Shown: in pieces, positions 1 to 7,486 of the stretch
Position numbering within the stretch: the first letter of the stretch is position 1
How the letters are laid out: each line of letters opens with the position of its first letter
Source: Natronohydrobacter sp.
GTDB taxonomy: Bacteria; Pseudomonadota; Alphaproteobacteria; Rhodobacterales; Rhodobacteraceae
Length of the DNA stretch: 16,020 bases
Assembly: GCA_007116445.1 (NCBI GenBank)
Contig: SKIM01000052.1
Span: 1-16,020 of the forward strand
Reading direction: 5' to 3'
The notes under the pieces: model-generated
The model's input: only the letters and a program-made list of their open reading frames with translations
What the model was told of the DNA's origin: nothing
The model's database searches: none
Position numbers and translations under genes: made by a program

Positions 1-771
1 CGCGGCGCGCAGATCCTGCGCGGCTTTGACGAGGAAGCCCGCGGCCATATCGCGCAGGAAATGTGCGACAATGGCGTGGACCTGCGGCTGGGCACCGACA
101 TTCTGGAAATGGAAACCCGCGACGGCCAGACCTGGGTGAAATCCACCACCGGCCATGACACGGCTTACGACGCGGTGATGTTCGCCACTGGACGGCGGCC
201 CAATTCCGACGGGCTGGGGCTGGAGGCGCTGGGGCTGGAGCTTGGGCCGGGTGGCGCGATCCCGGTGGACAATTACAGCCAGACCGCGATTCCGTCGATC
301 TATGCTGTGGGCGACGTGACCGACCGGGCCAATCTGACGCCGGTTGCCATCCGCGAAGGCCATGCGTTCGCCGATACAGTCTTCGGCGGCAAACCGCATT
401 ATTTCGACCACAGCCTGATCCCGACCGCGATCTTCACCCAGCCCGAATTCGGCACTGTGGGCCTGAGCGAAGAAGACGCGCGCGACCAAGGGCCGGTAGA
501 TATCTTTTGTGCGGCTTTCCGTCCTATGCGCACGGCCTTCATCGAGCGCGATACGCGCGTGATGATGAAACTGGTTGTCTGCGCGAAAACCGACAAGGTG
601 CTCGGGTGTCATATCGTCGCGGATCATTCCGGCGAATTGATCCAGCTGGCAGCCGTCGCGATCGGCATGGGCGCCACGAAAGCCCAGTTCGACCGCACTC
701 TGGCCGTGCATCCGACGATCTCGGAGGAACTGGTCACAATGCGGACAGCGACCCGGAGCTATGGCGAATAA
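1..771 (+). CDS. gor: Glutathione-disulfide reductase, C-terminal part (5' end outside window)
   Basis: This flavoenzyme reduces glutathione disulfide with NADPH in the cytosol. The frame is open from base 1 with no need for a start, and 256 residues are visible of the roughly 450 usual for the family, so the N-terminal FAD domain and the redox-active cysteine pair lie upstream of the window. Visible are the end of the NADPH domain with FATGRRPN (about visible residues 61-68), the FAD-contacting YAVGDV (101-106), and the C-terminal dimerisation domain ending in HPTISEE (from 237), which carries the His-Glu pair that serves as acid-base catalyst in the active site of the partner subunit. The C-terminal HPT-x-SEE pattern and length fit glutathione reductase better than dihydrolipoamide dehydrogenase or mercuric reductase. 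The gap to hflK is only 67 bases, so it could share transcription with it, but no joint regulation is visible. Confidence 0.9.
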   Translation, partial: RGAQILRGFDEEARGHIAQEMCDNGVDLRLGTDILEMETRDGQTWVKSTTGHDTAYDAVMFATGRRPNSDGLGLEALGLELGPGGAIPVDNYSQTAIPSIYAVGDVTDRANLTPVAIREGHAFADTVFGGKPHYFDHSLIPTAIFTQPEFGTVGLSEEDARDQGPVDIFCAAFRPMRTAFIERDTRVMMKLVVCAKTDKVLGCHIVADHSGELIQLAAVAIGMGATKAQFDRTLAVHPTISEELVTMRTATRSYGE

Positions 772-838
772 GGGTTGAATTTAGCGGGCTGCGGCCCAAT
801 TTGTCACGAAATATCCAACAGCAACGAATGGAGTCCAG

Positions 839-1969
839 ATGTCTGGCAACAACGGAGGACCTTGGGGCGGCGGCGGCGGCAACCGTGGTGGCGGAAACCG
901 GGGCAGCGGCGGCGGCAACCGCGGCGATCAGCCTCAGATCCCCGAGATTGATGAGATCGTGAAAAAGGGGCAGGAACAGCTCCGCGTCCTGATGGGAGGC
1001 GGCGGTCGTGGCGGTGCGAATGGCGGCGGCACTGGCGGCCCCGGCTTCTCGAAACGCGGTGTGCTGATCGGCATGGTCGCCCTCGCCGTGATGTGGCTGG
1101 TGGCCTCGCTCTACCGGGTCGAGGAGAACGAACGCTCCGTCGAGCTGCTTTTCGGCGAATATTACCGCATCGGCCAGCCCGGCCTGCGGCTGGCGCCCTG
1201 GCCCATCATCAGTCACGAAATCGTGCCGACCACCAGCGAACGCACGACCGAAGTTGGCACGGGTCGCACCGCGATCGACACTGGCCTGATGCTGACCCGC
1301 GACGAAGCCGTTGTGGATATCGAGTTCCAGCTGGTATGGAACGTCGCAGATCCGGCGCGGTTCCTCTTCAATCTGGCAGATCCGCGCGAAACTGTGCGCG
1401 CCGCATCGGAGTCGGCGATGCGTGACATCATCGCGCGCACCGAGCTGTCGCCCATTCTGAACCGGGATCGTGGCGCGATTGCCGCCGATCTGGAACAGGC
1501 TGTGCAGGAAGTGCTCGACAGCTACGAATCCGGGATCAACGTGATCCGGGTGAACTTCGACAAGGCCGACCCGCCCGAGCAGGTGATCAGTGCGTTCCGT
1601 GACGTGCAGACGGCGCGTCAGGAACGTGACCGCCTTGAGCGCGAGGCAGATGCCTATGCCAACCGCGTTCTGGCACAGGCCCGCGGTCAGGCCGCGCAGC
1701 TGCAGGAAGAGGCTGAAGCCTATCGCGCAGAGGTCGTCAATAACGCTGAAGGGGAAGCGGCGCGCTTCGTCTCGGTCTATTCGGAATACATCAACGCCCC
1801 CGAAGTGACCCGCAAACGCATGTATCTCGAAACGATGGAAATTGTGTTGGGCGACATGAACCTCACCATTCTGGACAATGTGACCGCAACCGGCGACGGC
1901 AGCAGTGGTTCGGGCGTCCTGCCCTTCCTGCCGCTTGACCAGCTGACCCGCCAGCGAGGACCAAACTGA
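839..1969 (+). CDS. hflK: FtsH protease activity modulator HflK
   Basis: This is a membrane-anchored SPFH/prohibitin-family protein that, with HflC, forms the HflKC complex around the FtsH protease and limits access of membrane substrates. The 376-residue product begins with a glycine/asparagine/arginine-rich low-complexity segment (about residues 3-30, again 53-68), as is normal for HflK. One transmembrane helix follows (about 74-92), then the SPFH domain starting at YRVEENERSVELLFG, with the bulk of the protein predicted periplasmic. A long charged coiled-coil stretch runs from about residue 250 to 300 (RQERDRLEREADAYANRVLA). The start is supported by GGAG at 830-833, five bases before the ATG. 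The stop overlaps the hflC start by one base (TGATG), indicating translational coupling with the next gene. Confidence 0.95.
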   Translation: MSGNNGGPWGGGGGNRGGGNRGSGGGNRGDQPQIPEIDEIVKKGQEQLRVLMGGGGRGGANGGGTGGPGFSKRGVLIGMVALAVMWLVASLYRVEENERSVELLFGEYYRIGQPGLRLAPWPIISHEIVPTTSERTTEVGTGRTAIDTGLMLTRDEAVVDIEFQLVWNVADPARFLFNLADPRETVRAASESAMRDIIARTELSPILNRDRGAIAADLEQAVQEVLDSYESGINVIRVNFDKADPPEQVISAFRDVQTARQERDRLEREADAYANRVLAQARGQAAQLQEEAEAYRAEVVNNAEGEAARFVSVYSEYINAPEVTRKRMYLETMEIVLGDMNLTILDNVTATGDGSSGSGVLPFLPLDQLTRQRGPN

Positions 1970-2973
1970 TGAAAAAAGCAGGACTTCTTTTACCCGCCGC
2001 CGTCGTGGCCGCGGTCGTGATCTTCTCCAGTCTTTTCGTGGTCGATGAGCGCGAACGTGTGCTGGTGCTGCAATTTGGTCAGGTGCGTCAGGAAATCAAC
2101 ACGCCCGGTCTGAATTTCAAACTGCCCTTCATTCAGGAAGTCGTGCGGTACGATTCGCGTATCCTAGGGCTGCAGACGCGTCCACTGGAAGTCACCCCCC
2201 TGGATGACCGTCGGCTTGAAGTCGACGCCTTCCTGCGCTGGCGTATCGCCGATGCCCGTCAATTCCGCGAGGCCGTGGGCCAAGAGGGCATTGCTGGCGC
2301 ACAGCGTCGTATGGAAAGCATCCTGAACGCTGCGATCCGCGAAGTGCTCGGTTCGGTGCCCTCGTCCGCTGTGCTGTCGGAAGAACGCACCTCGCTGATG
2401 AACCTCATCCGTGCACAGGCCCGCCAGCGGGCGCTCGCCATCGGCATTGACGTGGTTGACGTGCGCTTGACGCGGACCGACCTGCCGCGCGAGAACCTGG
2501 AGGCGACTTTCGCCCGGATGCGCGCCGAGCGCGAACGTGAAGCTGCTGACGAGCGTGCGCGCGGAAATGAAGCTGCACAGCGCGTCCGCGCTCTGGCTGA
2601 CCGGACCGTGGTAGAACTGGTCTCGGCATCGCGCCGGGAAGCGGAAATCATTCGCGGTGAAGCCGATGCCGAGCGCAACCGCGTCTATGCCGAAGCGTTC
2701 AACCTCGATCCGGAATTCTTCGCCTTCACACGCTCTTTGCAAAGCTATGAGCGTGCGCTTCGTGGCGAGAATGCCGCCATGGTTCTGCGCCCGGATAGCG
2801 AGTTCTTCACCTTCCTGCGCTCGGCAGGGATCAATCAGGGGATTCTTGATGAAGCTCGCGACGCCGCCGAGCGCGTGGCCGAGGATCCTGACACGATCCA
2901 ACGCCGCGCGCCGGAAGCTGATCCCAGCGAGCCGGACGCCGTGCGCGAGCTCGAAGCGATCATCGGCAACTGA
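1969..2973 (+). CDS. hflC: Protease modulator HflC
   Basis: This is the partner of HflK in the FtsH-modulating membrane complex. The 334-residue protein has one N-terminal membrane helix (about residues 4-24), then an SPFH domain beginning VVDERERVLVLQFGQV, and an Arg/Glu/Ala-rich coiled coil (about 180-235) as expected for this family. The last 50 residues are acidic and probably flexible, which makes it somewhat longer than the enterobacterial protein. The ATG shares its first base with the last base of the hflK stop codon, and GAGG at 1956-1959 gives a ribosome-binding site nine bases upstream, so equal-ratio expression with HflK is likely. A DUF2065 gene follows after 12 bases, suggesting one operon. 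Confidence 0.95.
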   Translation: MKKAGLLLPAAVVAAVVIFSSLFVVDERERVLVLQFGQVRQEINTPGLNFKLPFIQEVVRYDSRILGLQTRPLEVTPLDDRRLEVDAFLRWRIADARQFREAVGQEGIAGAQRRMESILNAAIREVLGSVPSSAVLSEERTSLMNLIRAQARQRALAIGIDVVDVRLTRTDLPRENLEATFARMRAEREREAADERARGNEAAQRVRALADRTVVELVSASRREAEIIRGEADAERNRVYAEAFNLDPEFFAFTRSLQSYERALRGENAAMVLRPDSEFFTFLRSAGINQGILDEARDAAERVAEDPDTIQRRAPEADPSEPDAVRELEAIIGN

Positions 2974-2985
2974 CGCGATGCGCGC

Positions 2986-3180
2986 ATGACGTTGCAAACG
3001 GTCATACTGGCCCTTGGGCTGGTCTTGATCTTCGAGGGGCTGGTGTTCGCACTGGCCCCTCGTCGTCTGGACGAGCTGTTGCGTGCGCTGGCCGACTTGC
3101 CCTTCGACGCGCGGCGGATGATCGGAATTCTCGCGATCATCGCCGGGCTGGTGGTCATAACGGTCGCGCGGCGGCTGTGA
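2986..3180 (+). CDS. DUF2065 (YjeT-like) small inner-membrane protein
   Basis: This 64-residue protein is made almost entirely of two hydrophobic helices (about residues 3-22 and 42-62) separated by a short charged loop containing APRRLDELLRALADLP. That size and the pattern EGLVFALAPRR ... GILAIIAGLVV match the DUF2065/YjeT family of tiny inner-membrane proteins of unknown biochemical function. It sits 12 bases after hflC and before the Do-like protease, a neighbourhood I recall as common in alphaproteobacteria and which suggests a role linked to the HflKC/FtsH membrane complex. No strong Shine-Dalgarno precedes the ATG, so it probably depends on coupling to hflC. The family call is firm; the role is inference from position. 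Confidence 0.85.
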   Translation: MTLQTVILALGLVLIFEGLVFALAPRRLDELLRALADLPFDARRMIGILAIIAGLVVITVARRL

Positions 3181-3200
3181 ACGGAACCGCGCTTGACGGG

Positions 3201-3220
3201 GTTTCACGTCTCGTTGAAAC
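3201..3220. promoter_or_regulatory. Short inverted repeat ahead of the Do-like protease gene
   Basis: GTTTCA at 3201-3206 and TGAAAC at 3215-3220 are perfect reverse complements separated by eight bases. They lie in the 138-base gap that holds the promoter region of the protease. TTGACG at 3193-3198 resembles a -35 hexamer, but no convincing -10 lies at the right distance. The repeat could be an operator, or a weak end-of-operon hairpin for the hfl genes, since it lacks a following T run. Confidence 0.3.
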
Positions 3221-3318
3221 TCTGTGACAAAAATTGCGTTCGCCGTTTCTGACCTTAGATTGATCTCAGAACTCGCGGCTGGTGATGCCGCGCATACATC
3301 ACACAGGAGTTTTCGACC

Positions 3319-4788
3319 ATGTTTCATGTCATTTCCATGCGACCCTCCCGTTGGAGTGCGCAGCGGATGGTCCTGTTTCTGGCCCTGTCACTGACATTGG
3401 TGCTGACACAGATGACCGCCGCGGCTGCGCAACCTGCCAGGCCCGAGAGCTTCGCCGATCTGGCTGAGCGGGTCAGTCCTGCCGTGGTGAATATCACCAC
3501 GACCACGACTGTCGCCGCGCGGCTCGATAGCGGCCCGCGTTTGCCCGAAGGCTCACCTTTTGAAGATTTCTTCCGGGATTTCTTTGAGGGGCCACAAGGT
3601 CAGCGCCCCAACCGCCCGCGCCGCAATCAAGCCCTCGGATCGGGTTTCGTGATCTCCGAGGACGGGTTCATCGTGACGAATAACCACGTCATCGAAGGCG
3701 CGGATGAGATCCGCATCGAGTTCTTCTCGGGGCTGGAGCTTGAAGCCGAGCTGATTGGCACTGACCCTGCGACAGATATCGCACTGCTGAAGGTCGACTA
3801 TTCCTCGCCCCTGCCGCATGTGCCGTGGGGGGATGCAGAAGAAGCCCGTGTCGGCGACTGGGTGATCGCCGTCGGCAACCCGTTGGGTCAGGGCTTCTCG
3901 GTCAGCGCGGGCATCATCTCGGCGCGTGGCCGCGCGCTTCAGGGCAATTTCGACGACTATATCCAGACCGACGCGGCCATCAACCGCGGCAATTCGGGCG
4001 GTCCGCTGTTCAACATGGACGGAGAGGTGATCGGGGTGAATACGGCCATTCTGTCGCCCACAGGCGGCTCGATCGGGATCGGTTTCGCAATGTCCTCGAC
4101 AGTCGCGACAAATGTCGTGGCGCAGCTGAAGGAATTCGGCTCGACCCGGCGCGGCTGGCTGGGCGTGCGGATCCAAGATCTGACCGAAGACATGGCCGAA
4201 GCCATCGGGCTTGACCGCGCCGAGGGGGCGATGATCACCGATGTGATGGAAGGCCCGTCCCGCGATGCAGGCATCCAGGCCGGCGATGTGATCCTGCGCT
4301 TTGACGGCGGCTCTGTGCGCGACACAAGGATGCTCGTGCGCCGTGTCAGCGATGCAGGCGTCGGGCGCGATGTCGAGGTCGTCGTCTATCGCGGTGGCGA
4401 AGAGCTGACGCTCAGCGTCACGCTGGGCCAGCGTGAACTGGCGGAGGCCGCCGGGCTTTCAATCCCCGGCCAACCCGCACCAGAGCCAGCCGCGCCGTCC
4501 ACTTTCCTAGGGATGGAGTTGCAGGAGCTGACCAATACGATCCGGCAGGAGCTGGATCTGCCGCACTCGACTAACGGGCTGGTCGTGCGCAGCGTGGAAG
4601 AAGACAGTGACGCGGCAGAGCGCGGGATCATGGCCGGCGATGTAATCACCGAGGCCAATCAGCAGGAAGTGCGAACTGTCGCTGATCTGCAAGAACGCGC
4701 CGATGAAGCGCGCGACGCCGGGCGTCGGTCCCTGCTCGTGCTTCTGCGCCGTGACGGTGAGCCACGATTCGTGGCGCTTGGCCTGTAG
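3319..4788 (+). CDS. degP: Do-family periplasmic serine endoprotease (DegP/HtrA-like)
   Basis: This is a periplasmic trypsin-like protease/chaperone that degrades or refolds damaged envelope proteins. The 489-residue precursor has a signal peptide (about residues 1-38: basic start, hydrophobic core LFLALSLTLVL, then ...MTAAAAQ). The protease domain shows the full catalytic triad: His123 in TNNHVIEG, Asp153 in ATDIALLKV and Ser226 in RGNSGGPLF. Two PDZ domains follow (about 275-370 and 395-485) for substrate capture and cage assembly. A proline- and arginine-rich segment at 91-103 belongs to the loop region preceding the core. AGGAG at 3304-3308 supports the first ATG; an internal ATG at residue 7 would also leave an intact signal peptide. 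It follows the hfl/DUF2065 genes in the same direction but has its own 138-base upstream gap. DegQ or MucD naming would be equally defensible. Confidence 0.93.
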   Translation: MFHVISMRPSRWSAQRMVLFLALSLTLVLTQMTAAAAQPARPESFADLAERVSPAVVNITTTTTVAARLDSGPRLPEGSPFEDFFRDFFEGPQGQRPNRPRRNQALGSGFVISEDGFIVTNNHVIEGADEIRIEFFSGLELEAELIGTDPATDIALLKVDYSSPLPHVPWGDAEEARVGDWVIAVGNPLGQGFSVSAGIISARGRALQGNFDDYIQTDAAINRGNSGGPLFNMDGEVIGVNTAILSPTGGSIGIGFAMSSTVATNVVAQLKEFGSTRRGWLGVRIQDLTEDMAEAIGLDRAEGAMITDVMEGPSRDAGIQAGDVILRFDGGSVRDTRMLVRRVSDAGVGRDVEVVVYRGGEELTLSVTLGQRELAEAAGLSIPGQPAPEPAAPSTFLGMELQELTNTIRQELDLPHSTNGLVVRSVEEDSDAAERGIMAGDVITEANQQEVRTVADLQERADEARDAGRRSLLVLLRRDGEPRFVALGL

Positions 4789-4815
4789 CCCCACAACATT
4801 TCCGTCCAACACGCC

Positions 4816-4843
4816 GAACGCGCGCCATCTCAGGCGCGCGTTC
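4816..4843. terminator. GC-rich hairpin between convergent genes (bidirectional terminator)
   Basis: An 11-bp perfect stem, GAACGCGCGCC at 4816-4826 with GGCGCGCGTTC at 4833-4843, encloses the six-base loop ATCTCA. It lies midway between the stop of the Do-like protease (4788) and the stop of the convergent peptidoglycan-binding-domain gene (4864). The stem is strong, but there is little T tract on either side, so termination efficiency is uncertain. Confidence 0.7.
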
Positions 4844-4863
4844 TCATGCGAATCAGGGTCGGA

Positions 4864-5310
4864 TCAGTTTCGGCTGACTTCGATCGGAACAAGGCCAAGC
4901 CGTTGCGCCGTTTCCAGCGTCAGGATCGGACTGTTGAATCCATTGGCGCGCTGAAATGCCTGCACAGCTTCGCGGGTCCGGGGATCAGCGCGGCCTGTCA
5001 CGTCCCCGTCGAAGAATCCCCGCGCGTGCAAGGCCCGCTGAAGCGTGCGGATGAAGCTTTCGCCCATCTGTTCGGGGCATGGCACGCGAAAGGCCACTTC
5101 TTCAATCTTGCCATTGCGCGGCTGCCCGCCTGCGGTCGAGTACCGCGCCCAGCATGCCCGCGCGGCCCCAGTCGGCATCGGAATGCTGACAATATCAACC
5201 CGCGCACGGGTCACCGATACGCTCTCGGCGGACGCGACCGGAGCCATGATCAGCAATGCCAGCGCGAGCGCACCGACCTGCAGAGTTCTGGATTTCGCCG
5301 AACGTGCCAT
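4864..5310 (-). CDS. Secreted protein with C-terminal peptidoglycan-binding domain
   Basis: From the chosen start the product is 148 residues: a signal peptide (basic MARSAKSR, hydrophobic core, then a signal-peptidase-I-like AxA site ending PVASA at residue 28), a middle segment with two cysteines (about residues 53 and 78) that could form a disulfide, and a PG_binding_1-type repeat at about 84-140 (TLQRALHARGFFDG ... TREAVQAFQRANGF). That domain binds peptidoglycan in many envelope enzymes; no catalytic domain is present, so this may be a targeting or structural protein. AGG lies six bases before this ATG. An upstream ATG at 5346 would add 12 residues, with GGGGAG 12 bases ahead of it, so the start is uncertain. 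It converges on the Do-like protease and diverges from the ferredoxin gene. Confidence 0.75.
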   Translation of the reverse strand: MARSAKSRTLQVGALALALLIMAPVASAESVSVTRARVDIVSIPMPTGAARACWARYSTAGGQPRNGKIEEVAFRVPCPEQMGESFIRTLQRALHARGFFDGDVTGRADPRTREAVQAFQRANGFNSPILTLETAQRLGLVPIEVSRN

Positions 5311-5382
5311 GATTTGCCTGTATCGAGTTTGAGATTTGTTCATCATGTTTCAACAATGCTCCCCGATTCGGGCAGAAACTGG

Positions 5383-5401
5383 ACAGATCAATGACAGATC
5401 A
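5383..5401. repeat. Tandem ACAGATCA direct repeat upstream of the ferredoxin gene
   Basis: ACAGATCA occurs at 5383-5390 and again at 5394-5401, a period of 11 bases, close to one helical turn. The pair sits between the divergent peptidoglycan-binding-protein and ferredoxin genes, about 90 bases before the ferredoxin ATG, where an activator or repressor could bind. No known factor is recognised. Confidence 0.3.
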
Positions 5402-5488
5402 GAGATGCTTTCCGGGCCGAATTACGGCTGGTCAATCCGCGCGCCCTGCCTTATCTCCAATGCCGCAGGCAGTATCAGAGAGGGTTTC

Positions 5489-5812
5489 ATGGCCAAGATC
5501 ACCTATGTCGAATTCAACGGGACCGAGCATGTTGTCGAAGTTGCCTCTGGGCTGACCGTGATGGAAGGCGCACGCGACAATGGCATTCCCGGCATCGAAG
5601 CCGATTGCGGCGGGGCCTGTGCCTGTTCGACCTGCCATGTCTATGTCGCGCCCGAATGGACGGACAAGCTGCCCGCCAAGGACGCGATGGAAGAGGACAT
5701 GCTCGATTTCGCCTATCAGCCAGACCCTGCCCGCTCGCGCCTGACCTGCCAGCTCAAGGTCACGGATGCGCTGGACGGGCTGGTCGTGCATATGCCCGAA
5801 AAGCAGATCTGA
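5489..5812 (+). CDS. fdxE: 2Fe-2S ferredoxin, FdVI type
   Basis: This small cytosolic electron carrier has 107 residues. The four cluster cysteines follow the adrenodoxin/ISC-type spacing: Cys40, Cys46, Cys49 (C-x5-C-x2-C within ADCGGACACSTCH) and Cys87 (SRLTCQ); Cys44 is an additional cysteine in the loop. The start LTVMEGARDNG and end LDGLVVHMPEKQI resemble Rhodobacter capsulatus ferredoxin VI closely, which I recall as the product of fdxE and reported important for growth; its partners are thought to include Fe-S assembly or hydroxylase-type enzymes. The ATG at 5489 was chosen over an open-frame ATG at 5336 because the ferredoxin fold begins here and the upstream codons read as unrelated sequence. 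GAGAGGG lies just upstream (5478-5484). Neither flanking gene is obviously a redox partner. Confidence 0.92.
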   Translation: MAKITYVEFNGTEHVVEVASGLTVMEGARDNGIPGIEADCGGACACSTCHVYVAPEWTDKLPAKDAMEEDMLDFAYQPDPARSRLTCQLKVTDALDGLVVHMPEKQI

Positions 5813-5839
5813 TGCACCCGCGCGGGGGGTGAGCTGAAC

Positions 5840-7480
5840 ATGCCCGCCCCTGCGATCAGCGTTATCCTGCCCTGTCGCGATCTCGCGGCCCATGTCGGTG
5901 TCGCGATTGCGTCCCTGCAGGCCCAGAGCTTCGTCGATTTTGAGGCGCTGGTGATCGATGATGGATCAGGCGACGGCACTGCCGAGGTTGCGCGGCGCGC
6001 TTTCGGCACGGATCCGCGCTTTCGGCTGATCACGACCCCGCAGCAAGGGCTGAGTATCGCGCGCAATACCGGGCTGGACGCGGCGCGCGGCGCGATGATC
6101 GCCTTCCTGGACGGCGATGACGCGTTCGCGCCGGATTTTCTGGCCGCACATCACCGCGCCCTGACCCAGAGCGGCGCGGAGTGGAGCGCCTGCGCTGTGC
6201 AGCTGGTCTGGCCCGATGGTGGCAAATATCCGCATTCCGCGATCCACGGTGCGCCCGACATCAAAGGGGCCGAGCGCTGGATCGCGCTGGAGGACGCGCG
6301 CGAGGTCGCGCGGCTCTTTCCTTCCGCGTGGAACAAGCTCTATCGGCGAGATCTGATCGGCGAGACCCGCTTCATCCCCGGCGCGCTGTTCGAGGACCAC
6401 CCGTTTTTCTGGACCCTCGCCGCAAAGGCCCGCCGCATCCGCTACCTGCCGCAGCCGCTTTACCTCTACCATCGCGGCCGCGCCGGTCAGATCACAGATC
6501 GTGCAGATCGCGGCATGTTCCAGCAACTCGACCGGCTGTCAGAGGTGGCCGCGATTGCGCGCGCGGGCGGGTTCCACCACGCGACCGCCGGGCTGTCACA
6601 TTTGGCAACGCGCGTGATCCATGAACGCCTTGCCCCTGTCTCCGACAGAGCGCTGCGGGCAGAATTCACGAACCAAGCGGCGCAGGTGCTGACGCGCGAA
6701 GGGCTCTGTTGGGACCGTGCAGGCGCTGGGGATATCGCGCCCAGCCCTGCCCCGATGCTCGATCCGCAGATGCGGCTCCATGTGCGCGTGATCTGTCCGC
6801 CGGGCCGCGATCCAGCCCCAACCCTGCAGGCGCTTGCAGCGCAGAACCTGCCTGTCTGGAAAATCAGCCAGATCATGGATCCGGGCACCTGTCTAAGCGC
6901 GCATCTGCTCGCCCCGCAGCGCGACGCGGCATGGACCGCCGTGCTGCGCGCGGGCGATTGCCCGCATCCCGACTGGGCGGCATCTGCGCTCGAGGGGGCA
7001 CGCGGCGCGCGCGCTGTGCTCACCGCAGCGCAGTATGCCAATGGCGTCATGGCCCATGACCCCGCCATGCTGATCCTGCATCAAACCGGCCGCGACAGCC
7101 TGTCTGCTGCCAGCATCACCGCCCTGCCCGACCCGGTCGCCGCCGCCGCGCTCGCAGCGCTTCTCGATCCTGCATGCAACCATGCGCCTGCTGCCTGCCT
7201 GCGGCTTGGCCCGCGCCCCGAGCATGCGCTCAGGGCGATGGCCGACGCGCTTGTGACAAGCGAGGCTCTCAGGCCACTGCCCCCTCAGAGCCGCGCGGCG
7301 ATCTTCGCCCATCTCGCGCAAGCGCAGATGGCGCAGCGCCCCACACGCCTGCGTCGTCTGGCCTGCGCCCTGCAAGCCGGGCTGACACGCCACCGCGCAG
7401 GCCTGCCAGTGCCGCCCGCCCTGCCCTCGATCGGGCCGATCCTGCGCATTGCGCTGGGGCAATTCGGCACGCCGGAGTAA
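5840..7480 (+). CDS. Family 2 glycosyltransferase with long C-terminal extension
   Basis: This is a probable inverting sugar transferase acting at the inner face of the cytoplasmic membrane on surface glycan. The N-terminal GT-A domain is clear: AISVILPCRD at the first strand, IDDGSGDGT (about 39-47) in the nucleotide-binding region, GLSIARNTGLDAA (70-82), and the metal-binding DXD-like FLDGDD (89-94). The acceptor-side EDHPFFW lies near residue 190. The GT2 domain would end near residue 230-250; the remaining roughly 300 residues, rich in Ala, Arg and Pro, match nothing I recognise and lack membrane helices. GGGGGTGAG just ahead of the ATG is a good ribosome-binding site. The stop is six bases from the stop of the convergent sulfotransferase-like gene. 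Sugar donor and acceptor cannot be told from sequence. Confidence 0.85.
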   Translation: MPAPAISVILPCRDLAAHVGVAIASLQAQSFVDFEALVIDDGSGDGTAEVARRAFGTDPRFRLITTPQQGLSIARNTGLDAARGAMIAFLDGDDAFAPDFLAAHHRALTQSGAEWSACAVQLVWPDGGKYPHSAIHGAPDIKGAERWIALEDAREVARLFPSAWNKLYRRDLIGETRFIPGALFEDHPFFWTLAAKARRIRYLPQPLYLYHRGRAGQITDRADRGMFQQLDRLSEVAAIARAGGFHHATAGLSHLATRVIHERLAPVSDRALRAEFTNQAAQVLTREGLCWDRAGAGDIAPSPAPMLDPQMRLHVRVICPPGRDPAPTLQALAAQNLPVWKISQIMDPGTCLSAHLLAPQRDAAWTAVLRAGDCPHPDWAASALEGARGARAVLTAAQYANGVMAHDPAMLILHQTGRDSLSAASITALPDPVAAAALAALLDPACNHAPAACLRLGPRPEHALRAMADALVTSEALRPLPPQSRAAIFAHLAQAQMAQRPTRLRRLACALQAGLTRHRAGLPVPPALPSIGPILRIALGQFGTPE

Positions 7481-7486
7481 CGCCCG

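Noticed and set aside
785..800. GGGC-TGCG-GCCC hairpin after the glutathione reductase gene
   Set aside because: A four-base-pair stem without a T run is too weak to call a terminator.
734..1216. Long minus-strand open frame opposite the 5' part of hflK
   Set aside because: It is a shadow of the glycine-rich, GC-rich hflK coding strand; it has no ribosome-binding site and no recognisable domain.
2164..3327. 387-codon minus-strand open frame opposite hflC and DUF2065
   Set aside because: Long antisense frames are common in high-GC genes; the plus-strand genes are unmistakable family members and this translation looks like no protein family.
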